Shown here: in pieces, positions 12,122 to 26,207 of the stretch | How positions within the stretch are numbered: position 1 is the stretch's first letter | How the letters are laid out: each line of letters begins with the position of its first letter | NCBI GenBank assembly: GCA_039881145.1 | Contig: JAYKKI010000004.1 | Span: forward strand, 43,123,001-43,187,000 | Length of the DNA stretch: 64,000 bases | Reading direction: 5' to 3' | Source: Druceiella hillmani | Lineage: Eukaryota; Arthropoda; Insecta; Lepidoptera; Hepialidae | Notes under the pieces: model-generated | Databases searched by the model: none | Seen by the model: the letters and a program-made list of their open reading frames with translations, nothing else | What the model was told of the DNA's origin: nothing | Made by a program: the position numbers and the translations under genes

Positions 12122-14515
12122 AACACCATATGCCTCGTGATCAACCTAATATACTACGGCGAGGATCTTTTAAATGCTCACTAGTGATTTTACCAGCACT
12201 ATACACATAAATACATTGCGTATCGGTATTTTACTCGCGAATGATCGTCTATTGACGGGTTTTCACATCTATTTTATATTTGCTTACTTAGTATTTTATA
12301 ATAACTTCGCATTATATTTCTAATTTAATTCAACCTGAAATTATAATTAATTTAATTCAACCTTCTTCAACTTAAATTCTCAAAAGATCCTATTCAATGT
12401 AAATTCTTACTGCAATCGCTGTGAATCGTCGACACATGGATCTTTTGGTTATTCCCAGATTTGTTCAAAACATTTGCAGAAAACATTGCGAATCGATGTA
12501 GTGCCGGTTTGTTTTCCAATTAGCTTACGTTTTGTCATTAACAAGTGAGAAATAAATTATTTAACAATATATTAAACATATTGTCGTTTTCCTTTATCAG
12601 GAGCCTTAGCATTAAACTGTCATTAAACGGTACCTCTCGATGAATAGAAATTTGAGCTAACTGCCTCTAATAATAATGTGGTTTATTCTATTATTTTTGC
12701 TATCCACGTCAGCATATGAAATATATTTATGTAGGCTATTATTTTGTTAATCTTCATTTTCTTCTTTTATATAAATATGTTGTAATTTCATTTTCATCTC
12801 GGATAAGGCATTTAACGGTCAATGACCTGACATTATTGTTTATGTATATGAATAATTGATTTTTAATTTATCTAACTATGTTGCACCAATTCGACTCTTC
12901 TGTAAATTATATGTGAAATAACTAACTAATAAATAGAATGTATTTTACTGGTAGATATAACTTAGAGAGTTAGTATAACAAGCCACTCTCAAAAGTTTTC
13001 ATATCCTTAATCGGCTAGACACTTCAGAATTAACTACTATTGAATATTGCCAATTTCTAGATTTAAAAGAAAATATTAAATTCTTGTAGATATGTTATGA
13101 AAATATTCCATTGGTTTCTGTCCATCATAAATATTTAGATATTTAAGATAAAAATACACCCTAAGTAATTTGAAAACGTTTCCGACCTTGAATGTATTTA
13201 AAGTAAACGAGCATTATTTTGCCGTACACTGTGGAGTGAAAATATAGAAAAAGGTTTAAAATAAAAATATAGTATATTTTTATTTATCTTTTAACTATTC
13301 ACGACTTCAACAACGTTTATGTCATTTTAAGGGCATTTTAAATATATACATACGCTGTTTGATAAACATTTTTTAACTAAAGATAAAAAAAAATAGAAAA
13401 TTGCTATTTCTTTCACATTTCAGAAAAAATCGAAAAAATAACGTTTAATATTATATTATAATAATGAATATAAAGCTTTAAATTCATTATTGCAACTAAC
13501 AGCCTACTCGTACAAAAATGTCAGCGTAATTAATTAAAAAATATTAAATAGTGTTTTTTATACGATGCCTATACAACACAGCTTGTTTCCAATATATTAA
13601 GCAAAATGTAACTGTGGTTTCATTTAGGAAAAGCATTTCTTGTTTTTTTGGTGATTGCCATTTAAATTTTACTACTAAACGGACTTTGATCAATTACAGT
13701 TTTGTATGAAAAAAATATAAAAATATTAACAAAGTAGTTTTGAACAAATAATCGCCTACAGATCACAGAAAAAAGTAATCTTCTTTATTTGTGCCATTTC
13801 ACAATTTGACAGAAGAAAAACACACTATTATGATTAACAATACTTAACTACTCAACAGATTAATATTTAAAAATTTAATAGAGACATATATTTCTCTTAT
13901 GAGCAATCATTGTAACTTGAATATAGTGAACCATCATATGATGACATTCACATGATGATGATATTTTATGATTCAAAATAAAATAAAGCGTTATATTTAA
14001 CCAATAATAGATTTTATTTATATTTCCTAAAGGTTTTCAGTTTAATAACAATTTACATTCACATAAAAGTACAAGTACCTCTAGATTCATTACCATCTTA
14101 GGTCCACCTTAGAAATAAAGAGATTTCTTGTAAGAAAATAAGCAGGGTTATTTATCCAAATATAATGACCTTATAACAATAAGGTCATTATATTTGGTTT
14201 TCAAACATTAGTCATTTCGACGTTTTCTTTTGCCTCAATTTTGTTGTATTTGTATTTATACCCAAATGGAAAATCCGCATCATTTGTAATAAACATTTCT
14301 TGGTGGGAGTAGTCAGCGCAAATAAATAAGTTGTATAGACCATTAATTAGGGTAATATTTATTTCAATAACTTCTGCTTTGGACTCTTACTTTTATGTCG
14401 AGTTTTTAAAAAAATATTTCTTCTAATTCGATTCTGTGTACACGTATGTGATTTATTTAATAATAAATAATCATTCATTACAAATTTCAATTTAAAGAAA
14501 GGCGTCAAGGAGACA

Positions 14516-14516
14516 T

Positions 14517-14572
<56 letters not shown>
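14516..14572. repeat. (CA)n(TA)n microsatellite
   Basis: Partner of the tract at 4729-4790. Here the CA part is shorter and the TA part longer. Confidence 0.9.
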
Positions 14573-14578
<6 letters not shown>

Positions 14579-14625
14579 TACTTGAACAAAGACAATTCGT
14601 AACAGAATATGATCAGAAAATTTGA

Positions 14626-14745
14626 CATTTATATCACAATTTAAAAAGGAACGCTTTTAAAGACGATAGCGATGTGATACAAGAAACCGGAGTCGCAAAT
14701 AAGCAAAGGAAAAATATGACCTTAGGTTTTACCGTTTTGCACTGA
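14626..14745 (+). other. Short coding-like frame in palindrome 1, right copy
   Basis: Open from just after a stop at 14623 to TGA at 14743. It reads KRNAFKDDSDVIQETG and continues to FTVLH. The left copy differs by a Met/Arg change in the ANKQ(M/R)KN part. No family recognised. Confidence 0.25.
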
Positions 14746-16664
14746 TTTTGTTGTTTAATTGATTTAAGTACAATACACAAAAATATTTTGGAGGCGGGTA
14801 TAAACATATTTTTATGAAAATTATAGTTTCAGCGATCAAATTTCTGTGCAACATCAAAACTACTAAAGTTATTAAACTTTCATAAAGGATCAGATTGCAT
14901 TGTGAGACGATTTAAATAATTTTGCCATCACTCAATTAATGATAGGTTAGAGCTTGTCAAACATTATATAGAGCTTATTCCTCTAATTTTTGCAACTTTG
15001 GAATATTTTGTTTCACCTTACATATCAAAACAAATTCCGTGGAAATAGCATTTATAAACTATTGTGAAAAATAATCTGACTTTTATAATAAAATACAAGA
15101 TCTCACTTTTCTGATCATCAATTAAAATAAAACATTTAAAGAGCTTAATTTCTTAATTTTTTAATTTAACTATGTCATTTTTATTCTTGTAACAGTTGGC
15201 CCAACACTGTGTAAGTTTTTACTTGTCTCTCGAAGTTCTAATTAAAGTCACTTGAGATATTCAAAATCAGGTTAGATTACGTTTATCAAATAATTAATAA
15301 ATTGTAGGGTATTTACCGTTTCAACAAACAAAGTTTGTTAACAGTGTTACACAATTACAGCGAGATTCCAGCTAAAATGCCATCGTGTCTAAACGAGACA
15401 AGTAATTAAAGCTTTGGAATCTTCCGTCCTTTTCCTTTTTAACACGTATATAATGTTGTGCTATTGTTATGGACAATTAGATATTTATCAAATGTTTGCT
15501 TCCGTCCGTAGTATTATTTCGTGTGGATTTTAGAAGAAAAAATAATTTTTTTCCAATAAATTTCTTTGTTTGATTTGAAGTATTTGCTGAAGAAAAGGAG
15601 CTACATAATTTTGTATATTTATCATTGTTTTTCTAATAATGATTTGTAACTACACATGCTGCATAGAAGACTAAGTTGCATAAGAGTGAAAGATCCATCG
15701 AAATCTGATATGATTCTGACTTAAATACTTAAACTTATGGGTACAGTAGGAGAAATATTTCGTGTGCAGAATCATTTTATTGTATACGAAATATCGATTT
15801 ATGTACCGTTCATTTTAATTGCCACATTTCTGTAATTATAATAAAACTCTAATAAGCTGAAATGAACTATATAATTTCAAAAGTAATTTTTCTTTAACTA
15901 GTAAAAATTATAAACATTAATGTATGGAATCACTGAAATATTTTATTTTAATAATACAATACATATAATTGCTAAATATTTAGATTTCCATATTCCAAAA
16001 AAGAAAAAAAAGGATAAGAAAGGACTTCAGATGTCGGTCTGTCTATCTGACTTGAAATTTAAAGTTATTATAGGGCATATCGACCCGCATATTTTGCAAT
16101 AGCTAATACTAAACAATATCGACATTAATTTATAGAGGAAGCAACTTTAATAATCGATTTATACTTCATGTATAATATGGGATATCCAATAAACTAGATA
16201 ATGTCAAATAAACTATTTTGGTAGAAATTTCAGTGAGATAATTTTAGAAATATTCTATAAAAATGTGTATAAAAATAATTTACTCTACTAATACATTTAT
16301 ACATTTAAAGATAAATAATATTTCTCTTAAACTATTTACAAATAATATATTTTTAAAGTGTAAATGTATTACCTAAATATATGTTTTACTGCCATATAAC
16401 AAAATGAATTTTCCAAAAACAATCAAATTAAAAATAAATGTTATAGATTTTTGTAAACTTTAGATATACTTTTAGTAAAATTATTTTTAGAACAAAACAA
16501 TTTACCTCTTAAGAATACAAATAATTTCAAATTACTTATATCCGTCAGTTCACCTGTCATGTCTGTTTTTTCTGAAACTATTTGAGGAATACTGGGCTAT
16601 ATATTTATATGGTGAGAAATTATGTAAATATTTGTAAATAGTCTAATAGAAATACTATGTATTT

Positions 16665-16725
16665 ACGCGACCTAAGTAGGCACGGAACCTTCTTAGTGTG
16701 GGTTCTACTTGTTCTTAATAATTTT
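16665..16725 (+). repeat. Dispersed repeat fragment (ggcacggaacc family)
   Basis: Contains ggcacggaaccttcttagtg then a ttctacttg tail. Similar blocks occur at 33130-33180 (arm partner), 36905-36950 and 59895-59955, so this is an interspersed element older than the palindrome. Confidence 0.45.
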
Positions 16726-17190
16726 TTCAATAAATTGGTTAGTAACTAAATTTGGCGTAATGGATAATTTGTATGTATTACAACTGAAAATGCTAATCCA
16801 TGAGTTCACTTTATTTAGTCCGTGTATAGTAGAAAAGTAATGTTTATTAAACATTAATGATTTTTACCTAATACATAGCTTATACTTATAGAAATTTTAT
16901 GTGGATCTGGATAAAATAGAAGAATTATCGATTGATTTGAAATATTTGATTACTAATACAAGAAAATATGCCCCGGATGTCGATTAAAAAAATAGCCTGC
17001 AAAAAGAATTGTATCGAAACGTGAATATTAACAAAAATACAGCAATACGTTATTTTTACATCTTTGTAAATATTTTTCTCTTCTCTTTATTATTGTTCAT
17101 GATGAAGTTACGCACGATAATTTACATATTGACGGATATGGTAAGTACAAAAATATTTTAGGAAAATAATCATGTCATCATAATCTGTTT

Positions 17191-18408
17191 TCTGTGTCTT
17201 TATTTCAAAGAAATAAATATTTTATGATATTACGAAATTAAGTCAATCTTTTTCGTGATAATTTTGAGACCTATATTTTTGTAAACAAGTACCTTACAAA
17301 ACTTGCAATGGTACTCCAACAGGCTTATAGTTAAGAATTCCCTAAAGATGCAAGGAAAAAAAAAATAAATTTATTCCAACAGTTTTACTTCTTACTTTAA
17401 GGAAAAAATGGTTTAAAAAAAAATTCATTAATTTTTACTTTAGATTTAATTTGCCAGTCGTCATAGTGTTTACAGTTTTCCTTCAAAATTTTTGTCTTTT
17501 TGTTATATCTCTAATTTTTGTCTTGTCTTTTTGTTATACTGAGTACAATTATCTTTCGTCGTTGCCATTACACTAAGTCGGATGCATATTAAATGGTTGT
17601 CACTCAGTGCTCCTTGGGCATTTTTGGTGTTTTTGCTACGTTAGGTAATCTAAATTTATATTTATATGTTTTAAAGATCATTCTGAATTAAATTTGCCAG
17701 TTACGATAGTGGACAAAAAATATTAACCCATATTCAAAAAGCTGCACGTTTTCATATGAAAAAAATTTGTGGCGAAATACAGCCCGATCACTTTATTTAT
17801 ATTGTATAATGTGATAAGGTTGTTTCTAATACCGAAACGAAAATACGTTGTTAAATGACTAATTAACTACGCAGTTTTCTTTGCTCTTCTGCTTGCATAA
17901 TTTGAGAAACGAGAGTTGGCTAACTTTGAAATCCAGATATACACAAAAATATTTTTACATTAAAATAATATAAAAGCAAATATTGCAAACTATCCAATTA
18001 GCAAATGAAGGATCTATTAATAGAATTTTTATTTCAAATTCTCAGCAACGTGCAGTCACATTCGGTTTGAAACATTACGGACAGGAGGGCCTTCCCAAAC
18101 ATATTTTTTTAAATATTCCTAAAGTGGAAAATATAATATATGGAAGCAAAAAGATTTGAAAAATTCGGATGGAAAAGAATGTTAATAAATAAAAATGATA
18201 ATAAAAAAACTTTTCGAAAATTTGTAAAGAAAATGTGGTGCAAAAATTTAAATAAAAGGAAGTCGAAAAATAAATTAGTCATAATTTTTATTACCAGAAG
18301 AAAAAAAATAATTTTTATGAAATAGAATTTAGGATTAGCGAGCATGTAGTAGCATAAATTTATTTAGTGCTGAAAAACGTTTCGTTAAGAACTTTTAATG
18401 CACTATAT
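17191..18408. other. 1.2 kb segment present only in the left arm
   Basis: In the right arm the flanking sequences (aatcatgtcatcataatctg side and the ccaagattttcgaa side) are joined with only a few bases between them near 32635-32655. The segment contains a ~33 bp block seen twice (tttaatttgccagt near 17447 and ttaaatttgccagt near 17690) and no recognised coding domain. It may be an insertion here or a deletion in the right arm. Confidence 0.75.
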
Positions 18409-21400
18409 GCCTGCCAAGATTTTCGAACGAGGCTTTTAGTGGAATTGGAAAACAAGTAAAGGTTTTGTCATGCACTATACCCACGAGGGGCATATATTTT
18501 TTCATTCACTTATCCGTTTTCTCTGTTTGATGAAGAATGATCCTTTCTCCAATTTGATTCGTGATTGTCGAGGATTTTCAACGTTTTGGTGAAGACGTTC
18601 CTTTACGAATAAGTACAAATTCTTGTTGTATCTCTTTGTATACTGATGTATACAAATGTATAAAAAAAAATACTGATGTATAAAAAAAAAATTCGGTTGG
18701 AATGTCGTTACTTATATTAAATGTTAAACGGAATATTATTATCTTTTTTAAAATTGTTATATTGAATATATTATTTTCAAATTACATTTTCATAATTGTG
18801 TATTTAGAAATAAGTAATTTTACAGTTTTTAAATTTTTATGGAAGTGGCAGTAATTCCAACGTTAGAAGTTGAATTATATATTTAACTTATGAAAATTGA
18901 TCGAATCCTCTTTTATGTAATTTATACAAATGATTACTAAGATTTTTCATTTTCACCTTCGAACAAAATAGTCCGTGTGTTCCATTATATGCTAATTTGT
19001 ATATACTGATTAGTATCACCATGTATCGGATTTTCCGCGAAAGTTTAGCAAGCCATTTATTGATTTTGAATATATTATTACCATTTTAATATTATTATAA
19101 CCAAACTTTAATTATAAATAACGAACATTAACAGCACTAAGGAATAATTTAATATAATTAATAGGTAAGTATTTGAAATATTTTTAGCACCAAAATTATT
19201 ATTGAGGATTTTATTATTTCATTCAAAGAAATAATTCAAGAATTACAATTTTTCATCCTCATTTACTTTTTCTTCCTTATTTCTTGTTTTGTCGATATTC
19301 ACAGCCGAGTAAACGTAAAACGTATAAAAATAATATTTCTAATGAAAAGCGTTGTTTTGAACATAAGTAATTTTTTTTTTAAATTCGCAATAATTTGATG
19401 AGTTCCTTTTGTCCCTTTCAAAATAAGAAACAAAACGTATGCAGATATTTCAAATAAGGGAGTGAAGAAATGTCAGCACCATATGTTTCTTCTTTATATT
19501 TCATTTCAAATGTAATGCTTTTGTTGCAAGAATATAAATATGTTTTTGTTATGCAAATATTGATTTAAAATGGAAAAAATTTACGAAATTCATTCTCCAA
19601 ATAAAATGCATAGATTAGGGGAAGGGAAGTCATAACTTGACATTGTTGATCAACTAAAATTATCAAAACCTTGTGTTCATACAGTCATAAAGCAATACAC
19701 TTAAACCAATAGCAAGAAAAATCAACTGACGAGCGACGACAGAATTGAAAACAGTAAAAAGTAGAAGACGGAAGAAATAAAATAGAAATTTCGAAAGTCA
19801 AATAACATTTGGAATTAGTTGGGGCAAATGGAAAAATTTATGTACGATAATATAGTTTGACTCTATGCTCCTTAATTATGACGCAACGGTGATTACATTA
19901 TGGTATGGGTATCTTTTCTATAAAATCGGATCGTTGGTTGGATTGGTTGGATTGGTTGACTTTTTTAAAAATAGTTAACATAAAATGTATTACGTGAGAA
20001 CACGTTTTACCATCTGGGTTTTGATTGAACGGGTTGGCATAAATCAGTCATTATAGAGAACGATATTGCCCAAAAATACACTTCATAAGAATTCAATAAT
20101 TTTTTGAAGAGAGGAGAAACTTGAAAATGGTGGTATGGGCATGCATTGCATGAATGTTTTTAAAAATAAGGTAGTTTCATAAATTTAACCAAATATTTAG
20201 AATAACTACAAAAAGGGTCTGGTAGAAAAGTTCAAGAACGGTTTTCATTTTCAATAGAATAAAAGACAATAGGTTTGCTAGAATGAAACAGTCAGATAAT
20301 ATTGATAAACTAATTGTTTGTAGAATTGATAAAGAAAGTGAAAACAACTTAGTGATTGTTCTCTGCTGGGCAAAATGTTTATGATTTGTAACTTATATTT
20401 TTATAAGCCGTTGATAACGTAATATACCAAAGATTGTTTTATATGAAGTAAATAGAAAAGTATTTTAAATAATGATTATATTCTACACAAAAATAAAAAA
20501 ATCTGAAAGCAACTTCAGTGCAATTTTTCATTGAAACATCTACAGAAAAGGAGAAATTTACGAGCAGTCGAAAAGCACCTTTTTATTTCGTGTATTATAA
20601 TTTATATTTATATTGCACTTGATTTATTTTGTGTATTATTGTAGCACTAAATATATGGAATCCAGGTTGGATATCCGAATACATGATAGTCTTCGTCATA
20701 CATTCTTAAATAATCAATTATATTTTAGTGACAGCCATACACATACCTTATAAGAAATAATAAATATTTACTATGTTTCTCTTGATCTGGTGACAAAAGC
20801 ATTTAGAGGAAACCACCTTAACAGGATACCAGGATTTTATCCCGATATAAATACCCTACTTTAAAGCCAATAAAATATATAACATAAACTTATAGTATAA
20901 TTGAGAACAACTCTAGTGAACGTCTAATGCTTTATTATTATTACTTCGTCATTTCACTTTCTCAAGAGGATATATAGGTACCGCATCCTATTGAAGCAAT
21001 GTTTACAATTTTCTATCATTACACTGTAATATTTTTCATGAATTTATATTTTTAACTAAAGTGTAAAATTATCTTACAGTGTTATTAATTTCTTTTGTAT
21101 ATTTGAGTGATAAATTCTTAGTTCAATTTGGGCAAATTTTTCCCGTTACGTTGTAAATTAACATGCTCATTTCTTGAAAAAGATAAAGACGTAAAAGAAG
21201 TATTAATGTCTAACGAATAATTCTCATTAAGATATAGTGAAATGAAAATAATGACTACATGTTATCCATGCCAGATCAAGAAGTGGAACATTATTTAAGA
21301 TTTCGACCCTCCAATGCGATGCAAAAGAAATGGGTAGCCCAATTAAGCTCAATTTTGCCTAATTAATTCAGATAATATATTCACGGAAAGCTGTGAATAT

Positions 21401-22250
21401 GTTGTTACCATCATGTTTATAACAAAAAAAGTTATTTTTAGGTTTTAATCAGACGAAATTGTGGCTGAATAGGCAGTGAATTATCAATGCCTCGCATGTC
21501 TAATAATGTGCACGTTACCGACGATATCGAATAAAGCTATTAAAATAAATCTGTACGTTTCAGGTTAACTTAACCCATTTATTTAATGGTGTTCTTTTAT
21601 CCCCATTTATATTCTAATTATACATATTTTACTATGACAATATTTAATTACATGATATAAATTTCCAGTGAGCTGAAAATTTAATCAAAATATAGTATAG
21701 TTTTACATCTACAATGTTATAGAATTCCATAAAAACATATGAACTACTAAAAATTGTATAATACCTGTTTGGTCATAACTAAAATAATGCAAGCCGAATT
21801 CATTTGTAACAAACTAATCTGATAAGAAAATTGTAATATTTAAAGACTTAAAATATGACGTGAATCATACATGATTTTAGCACAGAGCTTCCTGTGACCA
21901 ATAAATAAGAAAAAAGAAAATATGTATTTCTTTTAAAAATATTTTATTGAAAAAGAAATTTTAGAAACACATATCAATGTGACAAATAATGACTTTGTTT
22001 TTATTTTCTGCTTCCAACTCCCTTCAGGTATAAAGCCATTTTAAAAACTGGCCTTAAGAAATTTAATAGTAATATAGGTGTTGAAAACTATTGGGCTTTA
22101 AAAACCTGACAGATTGGTTGAAAGTAAAAAATAAATTCTGGTAATTAAAAATCTCATTTCTCCAACAATATTCACGGTTTAAAACTGCAAGTACCTAGAC
22201 GCCACCGCGTTCCGCATTCACAAGTTTACTGTCTATATTATCAATGCTAG

Positions 22251-22466
22251 AGGCCTATTTTGAGCCAAATTCTCTAAGAATAAATTTAACTCGGAGTGAC
22301 ATATCTCCAAATCAAAACTACAGGGAAGACATATATTATAAATAATGCTGACGGACAGTATCAAGATTTGGTTCATCAGAAAACGACATGGTTACAAGGT
22401 TACTCAGAATCTATGTATATTCACTTCATTCGTACGTATTCCTATCGAATTTGTTTATGGTGTTAA
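22251..22466 (+). pseudogene. Broken exon-like frame in palindrome 2, left copy
   Basis: Partner of the open frame at 28647-28853. After a tgctag acceptor-like site the left copy has in-frame stops (around 22272-22290) and a shifted frame. It then resumes with DGQYQDLVHQKTTWLQGYSE, IHFIRTYSYRIC and a stop at 22464. Differences from the right copy include Asp/Asn, Ile/Met, Ile/Val and Tyr/His, mostly conservative. No family recognised. Confidence 0.35.
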
Positions 22467-22799
22467 AAACGGAGTTCCGCATACTTCTTTGTACATCGCC
22501 CCGGGATCTCTATTTTCTAATATCCATTTTATAAATGTGAAGATGAACAAAAGTTGGAGCACGTAACCAATTTAACCTACTTGATACAATTACTTTTTCT
22601 TCTTTAGCTATTTTCCACCGCATAGGTTCATTCTGCAACGCTCTTCTCGATTTTCTGTTTTTTCATCATTTTACTCCAGCCGTTCTTTTAATACCCTCGT
22701 ACTAACGCATATTTGGTTTTCCTTTTGGATGTTTTTCGCCCTACACTTTACTTCTTATACACACACTTCTTCACATTTTATACACTTATTTTCTTTAAA

Positions 22800-23300
22800 C
22801 TCCTTTCAGAGGCCCTCCAGCGTGGAATTCCGCCAGGGATTTCTACCCAATTAGTGGAATAAGTCCTTCCCCGGGAATCCTTAGGCACTAACAATTAACT
22901 TTGATTGGCTATGTCAAAAGAATAAATCTAATTTATTAGAAATTATATTACATTTATCGATTAATGGAGAATTTTGACAAATTGACTCCAGTCTTGGAAC
23001 TTTGTTCTTGTAATAATGTGAAAGAATCTACTACAAAAATTACAAAATATGAACTCTGTTTCAAATATCCCGAGCACAGTCTGGAGCTGTACACCTACCG
23101 CAGATGCAATCTCGCTATCGTCAGCAGCTTTGTCTTGTTATCATTCACTGTACTCCAGCCTTCACGGTGACTGTTCTTTTGCATGTACACCTGAAACACT
23201 TGTATTTCTCATTTTCGTATTAAAAATGAACTGTTTTAGGAATCTAAGCTATATAAAGACTAAATCTGGTGTCATATGTTGGAACGTATCCGATTAAGTA
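22800..23300. other. GC-richer, highly conserved block, left copy
   Basis: This part of the arm is richer in G+C and nearly identical to 27807-28305. Open frames of 68 and 82 codons here are the same in both arms. They overlap each other and contain no domain I recognise. It may be an old transposon or an exon-bearing segment. Confidence 0.35.
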
Positions 23301-24575
23301 CGAACCGATATAATTTTTTTTGTTGAAATGGATTCCCAGATTTTTACATATTCAGAAGCAATAATATTTTCTTTCTTTTTCCTTTTTTAAAAGCTTCACA
23401 AGCTTCACAAGAGGACAGTTATCCTCTTAAGTTGTTCTGTCTGATTTTTTGCAGATTCAGACAATTAATTTTCCAAGCAACGGAATCGGTTTTATGCTAA
23501 TTCTGATAAGAATTTAAAATAATTTCGGAATGATTTGATCTAAGTTTTATGATGTTATAAATTCCAAACATATTTTAAATTATGAACTTTTAAGACATAT
23601 TTTTCCTAAAACCGTTACCACAGTAATATTATTTTGTACAAAATATAAATCCATTTCGCTTCTATATTGTTTCAAATAGCAAAAAAACAAAGATTGGGAT
23701 TACGAAAATTTGTGAATACATAATGTATATAGGATGTTATGGTTGAAAGATGCAAGCAGTCCGTATTGGTTTTCTTTATCTACGGTAATTCTCGCTTTTT
23801 ACTTCTCAGTTGATTTTTTTTACGAAATAAATATAGAACAAAAATTTTGTACAAATCGTGAAGAATTTTTGTCGGAATTCTGTCATTAATATCATTCTCC
23901 AAAGGTGATTTTCGATTAACTGTTGCTATCTAGTGACTATGAAATTATCTATCTAGAGTCAATTAAATTAAATACATTTTTTTATCTGCGCTAAGTAAAG
24001 AATGCAACTGAATTTATCTAAAGTTAGAACTAGCTTAACCATGTAAAAAAAAAGAATCAATGCACACATAGTAATTTAGTATCTCACGACTAGGCTCAGG
24101 TGAAGAGAGTTACCAACAACCAGATAGCAGAAGCGTAATTTTCGTCATCTATATACTTTGAAAACAATAGCTTTACTTCTTAGACATTTTATTCACTTTA
24201 ATTATATTTAATTTTCCATCTGAGATTAAATTATTACTTTTGGAAATAAAATGTTGTATTCAGTAAGAGAAACTAATCTTGAAGTATTTTATATACTGGT
24301 TATTGCCTGGAATCTGTTTACTGAAAAACGATCAGGATTCATATTACCTCTTTTCAATGGAGAATAACTGTGAGTTTCAAATAGACTTAATATGTTTGTA
24401 TCAGGTATACAATTTTTAATCAATTAGGTTTCAATAATACATAAAATTTAGCCAAATTTAGATGAAAAGTAAGATGTAGTCTAATGGATGGTTGATATTG
24501 ATGGGTAATGTAACTTTTGAGGGATATATGTTACTCGCTTTGTGTCGTATACTCAATTGCGCAATTTGGAATTTG

Positions 24576-24582
<7 letters not shown>

Positions 24583-24641
<59 letters not shown>

Positions 24642-24643
24642 TA

Positions 24644-24685
<42 letters not shown>

Positions 24686-24690
24686 TATGT

Positions 24691-24740
<50 letters not shown>
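24583..24740. repeat. (TA)n microsatellite with embedded motif
   Basis: A long TA run with two copies of a tacacatatatatgtac-type unit spaced about 50 bases apart. It marks the inner end of the left arm of palindrome 2. All long Tyr-Ile frames here are artefacts of the repeat. Confidence 0.95.
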
Positions 24741-24744
<4 letters not shown>

Positions 24745-25379
24745 TATATATACATACATTTTGAATATTCGAAATAAATTGTGAGAGTGTTATTACATTA
24801 ACTAGCTGTCCCCGCAACTTCATTCACGTCGAATTCGAACTAAGAAAAATTATTAGTTTCAATATGAAAAATTATTGGTTTGTATTTATTTTTTTTCTCT
24901 TGAAATTCTATGAGTATAAAGTTTATTAAAAACGCTAATGACATTGGCAGCCTAATTAGTCCCGCGTGTTGTGATATTAAAGTGCACAACGAAAGTAAAC
25001 TAAAGATTGACGTATTTTTTTATTTCTACACTTAAATTCCTGAACCGTTGAAATAAAATCAAATGTTAGCCCAAGCCAATCTAAATGCATAACTGATAAC
25101 TGCAACAAAATCGATTATGCAGTTGCTGAGTTTAACGTGCCCAAGAAAGATGCGCAAAGACAAATAGACGGGCAAACCGACCAAGAAACAGACAAAAATT
25201 CTAGAAACTGTTGTTTTAATCTTAGCACCGTGTATGTAGTAAGTAATATTTAGTTTTATTTAATAATATTCAATGTATAGACTTACTTTTTTTTACGATT
25301 TTATAATATATTTTACTATTACCATTTTTATATAACATCGGGACTAATTAGACTAATTAGGCTCTCTATTGAAAAGAAG

Positions 25380-25383
<4 letters not shown>
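24741..25383 (+). repeat. Interspersed-repeat fragment in the palindrome 2 spacer
   Basis: Unpaired DNA between the two TA tracts. It begins with an actagctgtccccgcaact run and later holds a cagacaaaaattct run. This order resembles 3'-end regions of non-LTR or SINE-like repeats common in insect genomes. The family assignment is from memory and uncertain. Confidence 0.45.

Positions 25384-25440
<57 letters not shown>
25384..25440. repeat. (TA)n microsatellite
   Basis: TA tract at the inner end of the right arm of palindrome 2, leading into a CA run that pairs with the GT run at 24575-24581. Confidence 0.9.
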
Positions 25441-25449
<9 letters not shown>

Positions 25450-26207
25450 AATTCCAAATTGGTTATAAGAAGCAAATATATGCAGATTTATATAAAGACA
25501 AGCTGCGCAATTGAGTATACGACACAAAGCGACTACATGTTACTTTTCATCTAAATTTGGCTAAATTTTATGTATTATTGAAACCTAATTGATTAAAAAT
25601 TGTATACCTGATACAAACATATTAAGCCTATTTGAAACTCACAGTTATTCTCCATTGAAAAGAGGTAATATGAATCCTGATCGTTTTTCAGTAAACAGAT
25701 TCCAGGCGATAACCAGTATATAAAATACTTCAAGATTAGTTTCCCATACTGAATACAACATTTTATTTCCAAAAGTAATAATTTAATCTCAAATGGAAAA
25801 TTAAATATAATTAAAGGGAATAAAATGTCTAAGAAGTAAAGTTATTGTTTTCAGAGTATATAGCTGACACAAATTGCATTAAATAAAATAGTAATGTTTA
25901 TTCAAAAATTTAGTTGAAGTATGAAATGCCACAATCTATTTTATGGCAGAAAAATCATAGCATAATTAGATTTATTTACTTGTCGTACTCACTATCCCAA
26001 GGGTCTAAAGAACTTCTGTCATACTTACAGTTCTGCTGTCTGGTTGTTGGTAACTCTCTTCACCTGATAGCCGTCAGATACTAAGCTACTATGTGCATTG
26101 GTTCATTTCATTTACATGCTTAAGCTAGTTCTGACTTTAGAGAAATTCAGTTGCATTCTTTACTTAGCGCAGATTAAAAAAATATATTTAATTTAATTGT
26201 AATTACT

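Larger units (their letters stand above)
10300..15005. repeat. Palindrome 1, right arm (~4.7 kb)
   Basis: Reverse complement of 4309-9194. It ends at 15005, two bases before palindrome 2 begins. It lacks about 150 bases present in the left arm near 6515-6662; the gap falls at about 12800. Confidence 0.95.
15008..24582. repeat. Palindrome 2, left arm (~9.6 kb)
   Basis: Reverse complement of 25441-34922. Anchors are tttgtttca at 15008 with tgaaacaaa at 34914-34922, the agttggccc motif near 15195 with its partner near 34735, cacctgtcat near 16561 with atgacaggtg near 33281, the open frame at 22251-22466 with 28647-28853, and aatttggaatttgtgtgtg at 24563 with 25441-25460. One sample of about 150 bases near 19021 shows about two mismatches. 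The left arm alone carries 17191-18408. Confidence 0.95.

Noticed and set aside
24458..24823. Long Tyr-Ile open frames on both strands (also at 25369, 38821-39121, 40113, 48960-49370, 55907)
   Set aside because: They arise only because (TA)n and (CA)n repeats lack stop codons; no other protein features are present.
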